Assembly: GCF_012489685.1 (NCBI RefSeq)
Contig: NC_080042.1
Span: 61,551,633-61,615,632, forward strand
Reading direction: 5' to 3'
Origin: Lotus japonicus
Taxonomy: Eukaryota; Streptophyta; Magnoliopsida; Fabales; Fabaceae
Length of the DNA: 64,000 nt
Shown: piece by piece, positions 34,614-45,495 of the stretch
How the letters are laid out: each line of letters opens with the position of its first letter
Numbering within the stretch: the stretch's first letter is position 1
The notes under the pieces: generated by a model
The model's input: only the letters and a program-made list of their open reading frames with translations
What the model was told of the DNA's origin: nothing
Databases searched by the model: none
Made by a program: the position numbers and the translations under genes

Positions 34614-34876
34614 GGGATTTGGGTTTGGCACCCCACCTATTGGGTTTGGCACCCCATGTATTCAATACGGAAATTTAATTTCCGTTTTCAAAACGGAATT
34701 TAAAATTCCGATTTGTTTTTTATATGCAATGAACGGTTGAAAATGTGCCACATATGCTAAAATACATAACGGTTTTTTAATTTCCGTTTTTTTCGTATTA
34801 AAATCGGAATTTAAATTCCCGTTTTTAATAAAGTGGGGTGCGAAACCCAATAGGTGGGGTGCCAAACCAAATTCCC
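34614..34876. mobile_element. MULE-derived MITE of the same family as the 7.9-kb MULE
   Basis: 263 bp. It begins GGGATTTGGGTTTGGCACCC, identical to the left end of the MULE at 8347, and ends with the inverse. The block TTGGGTTTGGCACCCCA is present twice at the left, with a matching doubled block at the right. The 9-bp duplication CTCTTCAAT flanks it (34605-34613, 34877-34885). Four CGG-N11-CCG dyads fill the inside: 34668-34684, 34694-34710, 34770-34786 and 34805-34821. No coding capacity. Confidence 0.9.
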
Positions 34877-34885
34877 CTCTTCAAT

Positions 34886-35330
34886 CCGCATGCAGGGTTG
34901 TGTATAGGTATAGACTATAAAGACAATTGTTTTAGGCCCAAAATAATAAAAATTAGTACATATATAATGTATATTATTGAGACTGGGGGAGAAAAATCAG
35001 ATATATTAATTACAACATGAGAACTAGGTAGTGCAATGTGAGAAAGTGCAACTTTACCCGTTATTAGTAATATTTTATATTAGAAAATTTATAATTTTCA
35101 AAAAACTAATAAATAAAATATGTTATTTTAAATTTCCAAAATTGAAAAATTTGTTTGTGTTTACTTATAATCATTTAGCTTTTTTATGACTTACATATCT
35201 ATAGTATTGTACAAGTTTTCTCTTCACTCATTGTTTCTTTTCTAAAATAAAAATAAAAATTTAATTGTTTATACCTTGAAGTAAATTTATCAAAGGATAT
35301 CAAAGTATGTATAAAAAATTAAGTCTCTTT
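34886..35330. other. AT-rich spacer before a LINE insertion
   Basis: No gene. It ends with the left target duplication of the LINE (AAAAAATTAAGTCTCTTT, 35313-35330). Confidence 0.5.
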
Positions 35331-36621
35331 GCAGTTCAGTTTGCAACGGGGCTTCAACATATTGCTCTACCAAAGACAGTTAAAGCAAGGAAGTTGACTG
35401 CTTGGATTCCACCAGCAGAACCAATAGTCAAGTTCAATGTGGATGATTCAGTTTTAGGTGCCCTAGGGAGAAGTGGAGTGGGGGGTGTACTAAGAAATTA
35501 TGAAGGAGAGGTGTTGGGGTGTTTTGCTTTGAGACTTGATAATATGTGGGCTTATGAGGCGGAGGTTCATGACATTCATCATGCTTTGTTGTTTTGTCAA
35601 CAGTTTCAGATAAATACGGTTCTCATTGAAAGTGATTCTCTACTGGCTTGAGGGTGGATTAATAGTAGGGGAAGAAGACCATAGAGGCTGTATCAAGTTC
35701 TGAGTAAGATTGATTTTCTGATTCCACTGGTAAATTGCATAGGAGTAAGGGATATTCTGAGAGAAGGCAATGAAGTTGCAGATTTCCTATCGAAATGTGG
35801 GCGTGATGGAAGGGTTGAGTTGTGGCAGATGGGTTTTTAATGGGGAGGGGATTCTGTGGTGTGGTGTATGTTTTGTTGAGATGTCTCTAGTTTTTATCTG
35901 ATTTAATGGGTTTTCTGTGAGCTGTAGGTTGAGGGAATGTGATTTTACTGAATAAGGTTGCAGATTGAGGGAATGAGGTTTTTATCAGAGTCTTACTGCT
36001 ACTGGTTGATTTGTACTGAATTTCTTGGAAGGGAGCATGGTGGTTTTGTTGGTACTTAAGAGCCACAATAGTGGCTTTTGTGCCACTAGGATATCTTATC
36101 TGTTGTTTTATTGTTTAGTCTGCAGGTCTTATGTCATGAGGGATTGGTCCAGCACTTGGAACGTGTGAAATGTTGGATATGACAATGATCATAGTCCCTG
36201 GAAGTTGGAAAAAGTGTTTCATGGCAGAGAATTGAAGTCCAAGGCTCGTGGTTGGCATATGGAATAAGATAAAGGATTCATGGTTATCATAAGGATGTGT
36301 GTTTTACTCTAGTGTTTTACTTTTCTTTTAAGGTATTTGTTTAGGAGTTTGGGTGTAATGTTTTGGTTTTGGATTTGAGGTTGTACTGGTATAGTATTTA
36401 TTAATGCTTTCACAGGTTCTCTAGAGTTTGATGTACTCTTTTTCCTTACTAGGTTTATTCCCATTGGGTTTTCCAAGTAAGATTTTAATGAGGCACATAA
36501 TGCTTGTGAAAGTGTGGGTGTTGGGTGTTATTGGAACTCATGTGGATGGGATTTGCATTCTTGGCCTTTGGAGCCCTATGAATATATTATCTTTTTACTG
36601 GCAAAAAAAAATGATTAATTT
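35331..36621 (+). mobile_element. 5'-truncated LINE with RNase H remnant
   Basis: An 18-bp target duplication, AAAAAATTAAGTCTCTTT, flanks the element exactly (35313-35330 and 36622-36639). The start encodes the RNase H end of a plant L1-type LINE: VKFNVDDSVLGALGRSGVGG, EAEVHDIHHALLF, IESDSLLA and later EVADFLSKCGRDG at about 35775-35810. An in-frame TGA (35649) and TAG (about 35681) break it. A long 3' untranslated region ends in a GGCAAAAAAAAA tail at 36600-36610. Truncation by incomplete reverse transcription is the usual origin. Confidence 0.85.
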
Positions 36622-36639
36622 AAAAAATTAAGTCTCTTT

Positions 36640-37399
36640 AAAATTATTGTCAAAAGAAAGTCATTTTAACATTTTTGCCTTAGACCCCAAAATATCTATA
36701 CACGGTCATGTCCTCGTGCAGACGAAATACCCTTCTTGTAGGCTGCCCCCTCTTAGACTTCACTAGCTCTGATTGTGTCCCAATATCCACCCCATCCTCC
36801 CCATGCACATCCTCGTCCTCACGAGGTCCTAGTTCATTATTCTGAACTCCAATGGAATCATTATGAACTTGCAAATGATCCTTCACCCTGAACACGTCAT
36901 TTCTCTCATTCACCTCAAACACACCTCCTTCATGACTTTACTGGTGGAGAATATGCAAGTGAGAATCCACCCCCTTCTTAATTCTTATCACGACAAAATA
37001 AAAAGTTATCTCATTAGAAAGTTGGTCACCCTGAATGTGTTGAATGAACAATTTGTCCTGACGTCTTTCCTCCCTCTCCACAAATTGTTTTAGAATATAT
37101 AAGTATAATGTAGTATGAAAAGTAATCTTGAGAACAAACTTTTCAAGTAGGCCAAAACTTCAAACACTTCTATCTATCGGAATTACATGTTCTCATACCG
37201 GAATCAATCGATTACACCACCCTATAGCAAGGAAATCAACCACATAATTTGTTTCTCTATGTAATTAACTTTTACACATTCCACCTCAATCATAAGCAAG
37301 TCAATTAGATTAAAATCATTCAATATCTTCCACAAACTACAATTTTTTTCTTCAAACCCACCCAACCTTCACTAAGGAATCGCTTTCAATCACAAGATG
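36640..37399. other. Unassigned sequence
   Basis: A minus-strand frame at 36680-36922 is acidic (REDEDVHGEDGVD) and ends with RRVFRLHEDMTVYRYFGV. I do not recognise it. It may belong to a decayed retroelement. The rest shows nothing. Confidence 0.35.
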
Positions 37400-38040
37400 G
37401 CTGAAATTAAATTACCTGAAAAACAAGAAGGCATTTAAAATAACCTAAACCTCAGCCTCGTGAGTCCAAGACTTTCCTGATGACTTGGAGAAGAACTTGA
37501 GAAATTTTCATGAAGAGTTTCTCAAGACTCCCCCAATACCACTCGGTCCAGGATTCCCACCAGCAGCCCCATCAATGCTAAACTTCAAAATCCCATAACT
37601 CATAGGAACCCAAACAACACAAAGGCGATTGCTTACATTCCTTCTAGCACAAATAGCCTTAGCTTGAAAAATTTTCTCAAAGTCTATAAAGGAATATGGT
37701 CATTTCTTCTTGGAAGCTTGTATCCACCACATGATTCTAGATATAAGAATATCACAAATAAGATCATTCCTTTCCATCCATATAGACCAACAGATTGAGA
37801 AGGCAATCAGCTCCCATAAATTCATATCAGATGAACCATGAAAGTTAGGTCCTTCAAGCATGAGGTTTTTAATTGAACATGGTGTACACCATACCAACCC
37901 TCTATTGATGATTGATGACCATATCCTTTTTTTCTTCTCACAATTCCCTTTCTTGCAACACTCCATACACATGTAAAATCTACTGAACCTAGGTTGTAAA
38001 CTTTCGGCAGGATTCTCTAAATACATCTTGCATGATTCCC
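37400..38040 (-). pseudogene. Decayed LINE pol fragment
   Basis: The minus-strand frame at 38026-37700 contains WELIAFSICWSIWMERNDLIC, the conserved stretch between reverse transcriptase and RNase H of plant LINEs. Below it, 37640-37440, translates in pieces to an RNase H start (SYGILKFSIDGAAGGNPG-like) with stops. It appears to join the MULE remnant abruptly near 38041. Confidence 0.55.
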
Positions 38041-39590
38041 CAAAGACACCTACCTCAATTCAGCACTGAACTTGTAAAGCAGGTTATATTGTTTGCTTGC
38101 TTCCCACTCAACAATTTCCATAGCCAACTGTCTATCCTTCCATGCTCTCCACCTTGAGATCCCAATGCTATAGCTTACTCTCACTTGATCAACAATTTCA
38201 TTGTCAATCAGCTTACTTGCAACCCATTTGGAGAATAAATTTTGTTGTTAAAGACTCTACCACAAGTTTGTTGTCCAATTAAAGTCTTGATACTGAAGGT
38301 ATGTTTCCCACCAACGTTGTTGCAAAGCATGACAAAAACATTCTTCCTCCAACAAACAAAACTCTACATCTATCTTTGTCATTTTTTGTGAAAGTAGTTT
38401 GTCTTCCATTAAGCACTGAATGTTCAATGATTGCTTGTTTAAGCTGCTTCATTGAGGTGAACTTCATACCTATTTTGAATTTAAATTCTACCCTTATATA
38501 TTCTTCATGTTATTCTGGATATTTTATCGTATGGGTAACACAACCAGATTCTTCATCAATACAATTGATGTTCAGATGCTCACTCTCCCAACCTTGCTTA
38601 ATTTCAAGATCACCATGAAACCCAGATCCATGATCCTGCACATCCACATCATGACCTTCTTGATGGACATGTGGCTACACTATCAAATTCCACACCATCC
38701 AATTCCACACCATCTCCATGAAAAGGTACCCTTAGCCATGCTCCTCAGTTGCTCATATAAAAGAGCTTCAGCTACACCAATACTTGGATTTTCAATCACA
38801 TAATCGTTATTTGGATATCTCTCTCTTCTTCATTATCATTGAAGTGGCTACCTTTAATAGAATCATCATTGTCAGAGCTTTCATTGTTGTTATCTCCATC
38901 AATTAGATTCCCATCAAATAGTTCTGGTTCATCAATAACTTGTTTCTGCTTCTACATCAATTGTGCAACTTGTTTCGGCTTCTGCTTCACCATAACTTGT
39001 TTATGCTTCTGCCTCTACTTCACCATAACTTGCTTTTGCTTCACCATATGAGTTTCATTGTGATTCTGTTGGTTATCACCAACAATAACTTTCTGCATCC
39101 CAACATGTTATTCATCAACTTCCACATGATTATTGTACTCTTCATCAAGAACTTGATTCTGCTTCACCACCAGTTCTTCATCACTTTTCTCATCACTAGA
39201 CAATACAACAATGACAAGGGGCCTTTTTTCTTCTCGAAATGACCTCCGAAGAACATTTTCCTATTTGACCTCCTCATAGGCTGTGTAGAAGAAGGCTTAT
39301 TTGTTGAGGTAGGCTTCTTGGATGGAGCATGAACAGGGTGTGTAGTAGGCCTCTTTGCTGGAATTGCCTTCTTGAATGGAGGCTTGAAAGGCTTATTTGG
39401 AGCAGGTCCATTGGGACAGTTCTTGGAGCAGGCCTCTTATTTGATTCAACATTCTTTTTCCATGGACTAAACCAACATGAGCAATAGGAAAGTCTTCCAC
39501 TTCATGCTCAACAAATAAGTCAACATCCACCATATTATTAACTACATATGAGCCGAGTAGTATCGCATTATTATCAATCAATAGGGGTCT
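38041..39590 (-). pseudogene. MuDR-type transposase N-terminal remnant
   Basis: On the minus strand, FTSMKQLKQAIIEHSVLNGRQ at about 38405-38467 followed by FTKNDKDRCRV matches the start of the Mutator DNA-binding domain (MuDR type). Pieces further down, such as GISRWRAWKDRQ and EWEASKQYN-like sequence (38220-38060), fit the segment before the transposase core. Upstream is a Pro/Lys-rich then acidic N-terminus (39590-38800). Many stops. It belongs to a different MULE lineage from the 7.9-kb element, and its catalytic core is missing beyond 38041. Confidence 0.6.
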
Positions 39591-39885
39591 AAAGTTATGA
39601 ACTTCATAATCCTCTTGTGTCCTTCACCACATTTTGAAGTTTCCAATTCCATTCAACAAGTCCTTAACAACATCAACACAATCAAAATAGCTCTAGTTAT
39701 CAAGATCAATTTTACGCTTAATAAGGATGTAGTCTTCTCTATAATTCATATGTGGCTCTTGAACACAAAGAATTGTATGATGAACAACCATAGTGAAGGG
39801 CATTCAGACATTCAAACATGCAAACTACAAACATCCAAACTAAACATTCATTAAACTACATCATGCAGTGGTAGCTAGAAACATT
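39591..39885. other. Unassigned spacer
   Basis: No supported feature. Probably the flank of the decayed MULE. Confidence 0.4.
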
Positions 39886-39890
39886 AAGAT

Positions 39891-40805
39891 TGAAATTCTG
39901 GTTCTCGCACAGGACAGATGTCGAACGCGATGTTGGGACAACCGGTTCGACAACTGACTAACAGTAACAACTGATGTGCAGCACAATATTAAATCAACAA
40001 AAACAATAAAGAACACAGAGAATTGTTAACCCAGTTCGGTGCAACATCACCTACATCTGGAGGGCTTCGCCCAAAGAAAGGAAATCCACTATATCAAGAT
40101 TTATGAACTACAGACACTCATGAACACCTCAGTTCATAGTTCTTTTCCTAATCTACCCAGTGTTTTTCTACTTAGTATATCGACCTAAGTATGAGAGCCC
40201 CTCTCACTTTCTCTCAATCACTGCCACAGTGATTGGTAACAACAATCAACACATGTTTGAAGAGATTACAACTCAACTAAAACAAACCAACTCTATGCCA
40301 TATGATGATCAATGGAGGCAGTAGAGTGGTGTACAAATAACATAACAAGGACTCACAAAATACAACCCTAAAACCCAATCCTTGGGTGCCCAAGGCACAC
40401 TTTGCAACTAGGGTTAAGCCTCCTTAAATAGCCGTTCTTCTGGTCTTGATCTTCAATGGGCTTGCACGAAAATAGAGTCCATAAAACAGATCTGGAACAA
40501 ATCTTTTAAACCAGTAACAAATCTTATCAAATAAGATTTGAACAAAAAATAACATCTTTCACAATTTAAACCAAATCAAATCTTCTTCAACAGATTTGAT
40601 TCCACTATATTATATTCCAGATAACAAATAGAAGCTTCTTCAATAACCCTAACTTGATTATCACGAAATCAATCCAAAGCTTCTAGAAAAACCAGTCAAA
40701 CACATAGCAGGTCTGCAGGGACAAATGTCACAGCACGATGTTACAACATCTGCTTCGACATCAGGTTGTTTTTGAGAAAAATGCAGACAACCAAAAGTAA
40801 CAACA
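39891..40805 (-). mobile_element. Solo LTR with perfect target duplication
   Basis: 915 bp whose minus strand starts TGTTGTTAC and ends ...CCAGAATTTCA. It is clearly homologous to the LTRs of the element at 41282-45490 but reversed. The 5-bp repeat AAGAT flanks it at 39886-39890 and 40806-40810. This is the footprint of LTR-LTR recombination that removed the inside. Confidence 0.9.
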
Positions 40806-40810
40806 AAGAT

Positions 40811-41276
40811 ATTTAGATCCCCAAAATAAAGAACCTAGAAATATGAATCGAAGTCAAATCGCCCACTTTCACCCTTTATGAATAATCATAAACCCTAACG
40901 TAGGGTCTTGGAACCTTATAAATGAAAAGCTTTGAACTAAAAACTCCCAAAATCATAAATGACAAACCACCAAGATGGAAAACCTCTTAGAATGGAAAAC
41001 CCCCAAAATGAAAATCCCCACACTCGAAGACTCCTAAACCCCAAACCCCCAAAATGAACAACTAGAAACGAGAACAAAAAAACCAATCACAAATTACTGC
41101 GATCAAAAACCCTAAAGATCAGAATCATTATCGCAATTAAGGACGGGGATGATAAGCTTCAAATTACTAAACTCAGTTCTCGGTTCGTTGTCGTTCTAGT
41201 CAACCCAAGTAAACCCTAAATCGCGAGAGAGAAATGGTGAGATTTAGAGAAGGGAAGATCTAGATAGAGAAAGAGG
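40811..41276. other. Spacer between two related LTR elements
   Basis: A-rich sequence with repeated AACCCCCAAAATGAAAA-like words (about 40940-41060). Read on the minus strand it is rich in TTTTGGGGGTTT, and it holds no gene. Confidence 0.45.
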
Positions 41277-41281
41277 ATATG

Positions 41282-44200
41282 TGTTGTTACATGTTGTCTT
41301 TCATTTTGTCAAAACAACCGATTGTCGAAGCAGATGTCGTGGCATCTGATTCTGCGAAGCTAGGGCATCAGTCCTCAGCTTGAGTTTTTGTTGTGGGCCC
41401 TTGAAGATTTCATGAAGATATGTTTTTGTAGTTACTAGAGGATCAAGTAGCTATACCAGAAGGGTTTTATTTGTGGGTTTTTATTTGTTGAAACAATCTT
41501 TGTTAAAAGATTGGTTTCTATCTTTTCTTGTGCAATACGTCACAAGATCTATCATGATTGCGTTTTGAATTGTTGTTGCTGTAATCTGTTACTTCAGCCC
41601 ACGCTAACCCTAGAGCCCATGTTGCCGCTGCTGAAGTGTATAAAAGGATGAAGACCTAAAGCTTGAAGACCACCGAAGCTAATTGAGAGAGATCAAAGGT
41701 TTTAGGGTTGTCCATTGTTCTTTGTCCTTGTTTACTTGTGAACAAACTTTGCTCACTGATTTTATAAAGCAAAGTTGTGTTCTGTGTTCTTTGATTCTAA
41801 AAACTCTGATTGTTGATTGTTTGTTACCAATCACTGTGGCAATGATTGAAAGAAAGTGAGAGGGGCTCTCATACTTAGGTTGAGATACTAAGTAGAAATA
41901 CACTGGGTAGATTAGGAAGTGAACTATGAACTGTGGTGTTCATGAGTGTCTATAATTCCTGAATCTTGAGATAGTGGATTTCCTTTCTTTGGATGTAAAC
42001 CCTCCAGACGTAGGTGAAGTTTCACCGAACTGGGTTACCAATCCTCTGTGTTCTTCTTTATTATATTGCTGGTTTTGTTACTGTTAGTCACTTGTCGAAC
42101 CGGTTGTCCCAGCATCGCGTAGAACATTTGTCCTGTGCGAGAACCAGAATTACAATTGGCATCAGAGCAGACACTCTATTATGTTGGGTGAGCTCCAGGG
42201 AGTATATTCTGTTCTCAAGGACAACATTATGGATGAAAGAAGATCAATCTATATGTCACCAATTTTGGATGGTACCAATTATGACTACTAGAAGGCTCGA
42301 ATGATGGTGTTTCTCAAATCTATGGACAGTATAACATGGAAGACAATAGTCAAGGGGTGGAAACATCCTGTGATGGCATCCACAACTGAATTGAAGCCTG
42401 AAGAAAAGTGGACAAAGAAAGAAGATGACGAAGCTATTGGAAACTCCAAAGCCTTGAATGTTATTTTCAATGGAGTTGACAAAAATATGTTCAGGCTAAT
42501 CAACCCATTTACTGTGGCTAAAGAAGCATGGGAGATTCTCAAGACTGCCCATGAAGGAACATCAAGAGTTCGTATGTCAAGGCTTCAGCTTTTTACAACT
42601 CAGTTTGAAACTATGAAGATGAATGAGGATGAATCCATATATGAGTTTCACATGCGTATAAGGGATCTAGCCAACTCTTCTTTTGCCTTAGGGGAACCCA
42701 TGTCTGAAGAAAAGTTAGCAAGAAAAATTTTCAGGTCTCTCCCCAAGAGGTTTGATATGAAGGTAACTGCCATTGAAGAGGCCCAAGACATCAGTAACAT
42801 CAAGGTTGATGAACTCATTGGTCCCTTGCAAACCTTTGAGATGTCTCCTAATGGTAGATCTGAGAAGAAGGCAAAGAGTATAACTTTTGTGGCCAACACT
42901 GAAGAAGATGAAGATCAGAGGGAGGAGGATACTGATGTAAGTATTGTAGAAGCTATATCATTTCTTGACAAAGCGTTGAAGAGTTTGGGCAGAACGTCAA
43001 CTGAAGGGAAAACATGAGAATGATACAACCAAGGCTATTCATGTAAATGCTCTCATTGGAAAGTACTATTCTGATGCTGAGTCAAGTGATGATGATGAGG
43101 TTATCTCAAATGAAGAACTAGTTGAAACCTACAAATTGTTGCTGGCTAAGTGGAAGGAATCATGTACGTATGGTGAGAAAATGAGAAAAGAAGTCAAGAA
43201 TTTGGTTGTTGAAAATGAGAAGCTTCAGAGCACTAATGCTAGTTTGCAAGAAGAAGTAAAGAACGTCAATAATCTACTTGCAGAAAAGAAGCAACTTCTA
43301 ATCATCAATGGTAGCTTACAAGAGGAAGTTACTCTTTTGAACTCCAAGCTTGAAGGTATGACAAAGTCTATTCGTATGATGAATAATAGTACCAATGTGT
43401 TAGAGGAGATTCTAGAAGTTGGGAAAACATTTGGAGATATGGAAGGGATAGGCTTCAGCTACAAAATGCAAATAAGTCTGCTTCATCTGAAAAGCAAACT
43501 AAGCAACCAATGTCAGACCCAATGTTGCATCATTCTGTACGACATGTGTACCCTCAGTTCAGAAAATCCAATAAATCTACTTGGAGATGTCATCACTGTG
43601 GTAAACTTGGTCATATAAGGCCCTACTGTTACAAGCTATATGGATATCCTCAGTCTCATGATCAATCAAGGACTAATCCACAAGTAGCTCCAGCAAGGAA
43701 AGAGCGGAAACCTAAAGAAGGAGTTAAAGTCAAGTTCTTCGGCGAGGAAGAGATGTCTCCACAGGCATCTAGGGTGAATACATCATATTCAAAGGATGTT
43801 GATCTTCTTAAATCTCAGAGTTCTGGTGTAGATGTTATGAAGGAGTGGAGGAAGAAATTTGTTGCTGCAAGTTCTCTTGAAGTCTTAAATGCACCAGCAA
43901 TTGTTCATGCAAGCATAGGTGAATCTGTAAGTGGAGATCCTAATGCTATTGTGCCTAATGTGATTCATGAGATATCAGTTGAATGTGTTTCTTTTCCCAA
44001 TGTTGAACCTCATATTGAGACATTAGTTGAGACTACTTCAGATGTAAATATTGAACCCTCTGCTGGAAATCCAAACCCCATTGTTGACACATCAGAACTT
44101 GATCTCCAAATCCATCAATCTACCTTGGATTCTGAACCATCTACCGGTTGTAAGAAGTCAGTTATTGAAAATGTTCATGAATTGTTGTCATTCTGGTCTT

Positions 44201-45490
44201 AGTAGTGATAGGTTGCTTATGCTGAAGACCCTTTTGCCAAATATATGTTAAAAGGGGGGAGTAGCTGCATGTTGTTTCTGTTGCTGTGAAGACTATGTTT
44301 TCTACTTGGTAGTTGTTTTCTATTTGGTAGCTTTGATCTGTATTAATTTGAAGACTTTTTCAAGACCAGGCAAGTAACTAGTTGTGTAGTACTCCAAGCT
44401 ACTATTGTTTTATGTTCAAGTTGCTGCTGGTTTACTGGTTTGCATTTGTTGGATAGTTAGTGTGTTTTGCTGCTATGTTCTATGTTCCAACTATGCTAGT
44501 TGTTGGTATGGGTGCATCATTTGAGGGGGAGCTCTTCTTAAGGGGAAGACTTGATTCTTTATGTTTACCCTCTCTGATCTGTGAATTGTTTTAGACAAAA
44601 TTTGACAAAGGGGGAGATTGTTGTTACATGTTGTCTTGCATTTTGTCAAAACAACCGATTGTCGAAGCAGATATCGTGGCATCTGATTCTGCGAAGCTAG
44701 GGCATAAGTCCTCGGCTTGAGTTTTTGTTGTGGGCCCTTGAAGATTTCATGAAGATATGTTTTTGTAGTTACTTGAGGATCAAGTAGATGTACCAGAATG
44801 GTTTTATTTGTGGGTTGTTATTTGTTGAAACAATCTTTGTTAAAAGATTGGTTTCTATCTTTTCTTGTGGAATATGTAACAAGATCTATCATGATTGCGT
44901 TTTGAATTGCTGTTGCTGCAATCTATTACTTCAGACCACGCTAACCCTAGAGCTCATGCTGCCGCTGCTGAAGTGTATAAAAGGATGAAGACCTAAAGCT
45001 TGAAGACTACCTAAGCTAATTGAGAGAGATCAAGGTTTTAGGGTTGTTCATTGTTCTTTGTCCTTGTTTACTTGTGAACAAACTCTGCTCACTGATTCTA
45101 TAAAGCAAATTTGTGTTTTGTGTTCTTTGATTCTAAAAGCTCTGATTGTTGATTGTTTGTTACTAATCGATGTGGCAGCGATTGAGAGAAAGTGAGAGGG
45201 GCTCTCATACTTAGGTTGAGATACTAAGTAGAAATACACTAGGTAGATTAGGAAGTGAACTATGAACTGTGGTGTTCATGAGTGTCTGTAATTCCTGAAT
45301 CTTGAGATAGTGGATTTCCTTTCTTTGGGTGCAAACCCTTCAGACGTAGGTGGAATTTCACCGAACTGGGTTACCAATCCTCTGTGTTCGTCTTTATTAT
45401 TTTGTTGGTTTTGTTACTGTTAGTCAGTTGTCGAACCGATTGTCCCTGCATCGCGTAGAACATTTGTCATGTGCGAGAAGCAGAATTACA
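41282..45490 (+). mobile_element. Gag-only Ty1/copia-like LTR retrotransposon, 4,209 bp
   Basis: LTRs at 41282-42154 and 44619-45490 are about 872 bp each and highly similar, with TG...CA ends. The 5-bp repeat ATATG flanks the element (41277-41281, 45491-45495). A primer binding site TGGCATCAGAGC follows the 5' LTR at 42157-42168, and a purine tract AAAGGGGGAGA ends at 44618. The inside holds only gag; protease, integrase, RT and RNase H are all absent. It therefore depended on proteins from another element. Confidence 0.92.
42203..44202 (+). pseudogene. Broken gag of the non-autonomous LTR element
   Basis: Pieces in order: ILDGTNYDY then a TAG where gag proteins have Trp (near 42289). An open frame 42301-43017 carries the UBN2-type gag domain (FLKSMD, WEILKTAHEGT, FETMKMNEDESI, RSLPKRFDMKV). 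A frame change leads to a coiled-coil rich in Leu/Glu/Lys (about 43050-43440). Another frame change leads to a CCHC knuckle, CHHCGKLGHIRPYC, at 43590-43630, followed by a long tail to 44202. One nonsense and two frameshifts make the product non-functional, unless gag was always supplied in trans. Confidence 0.85.
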
Positions 45491-45495
45491 ATATG

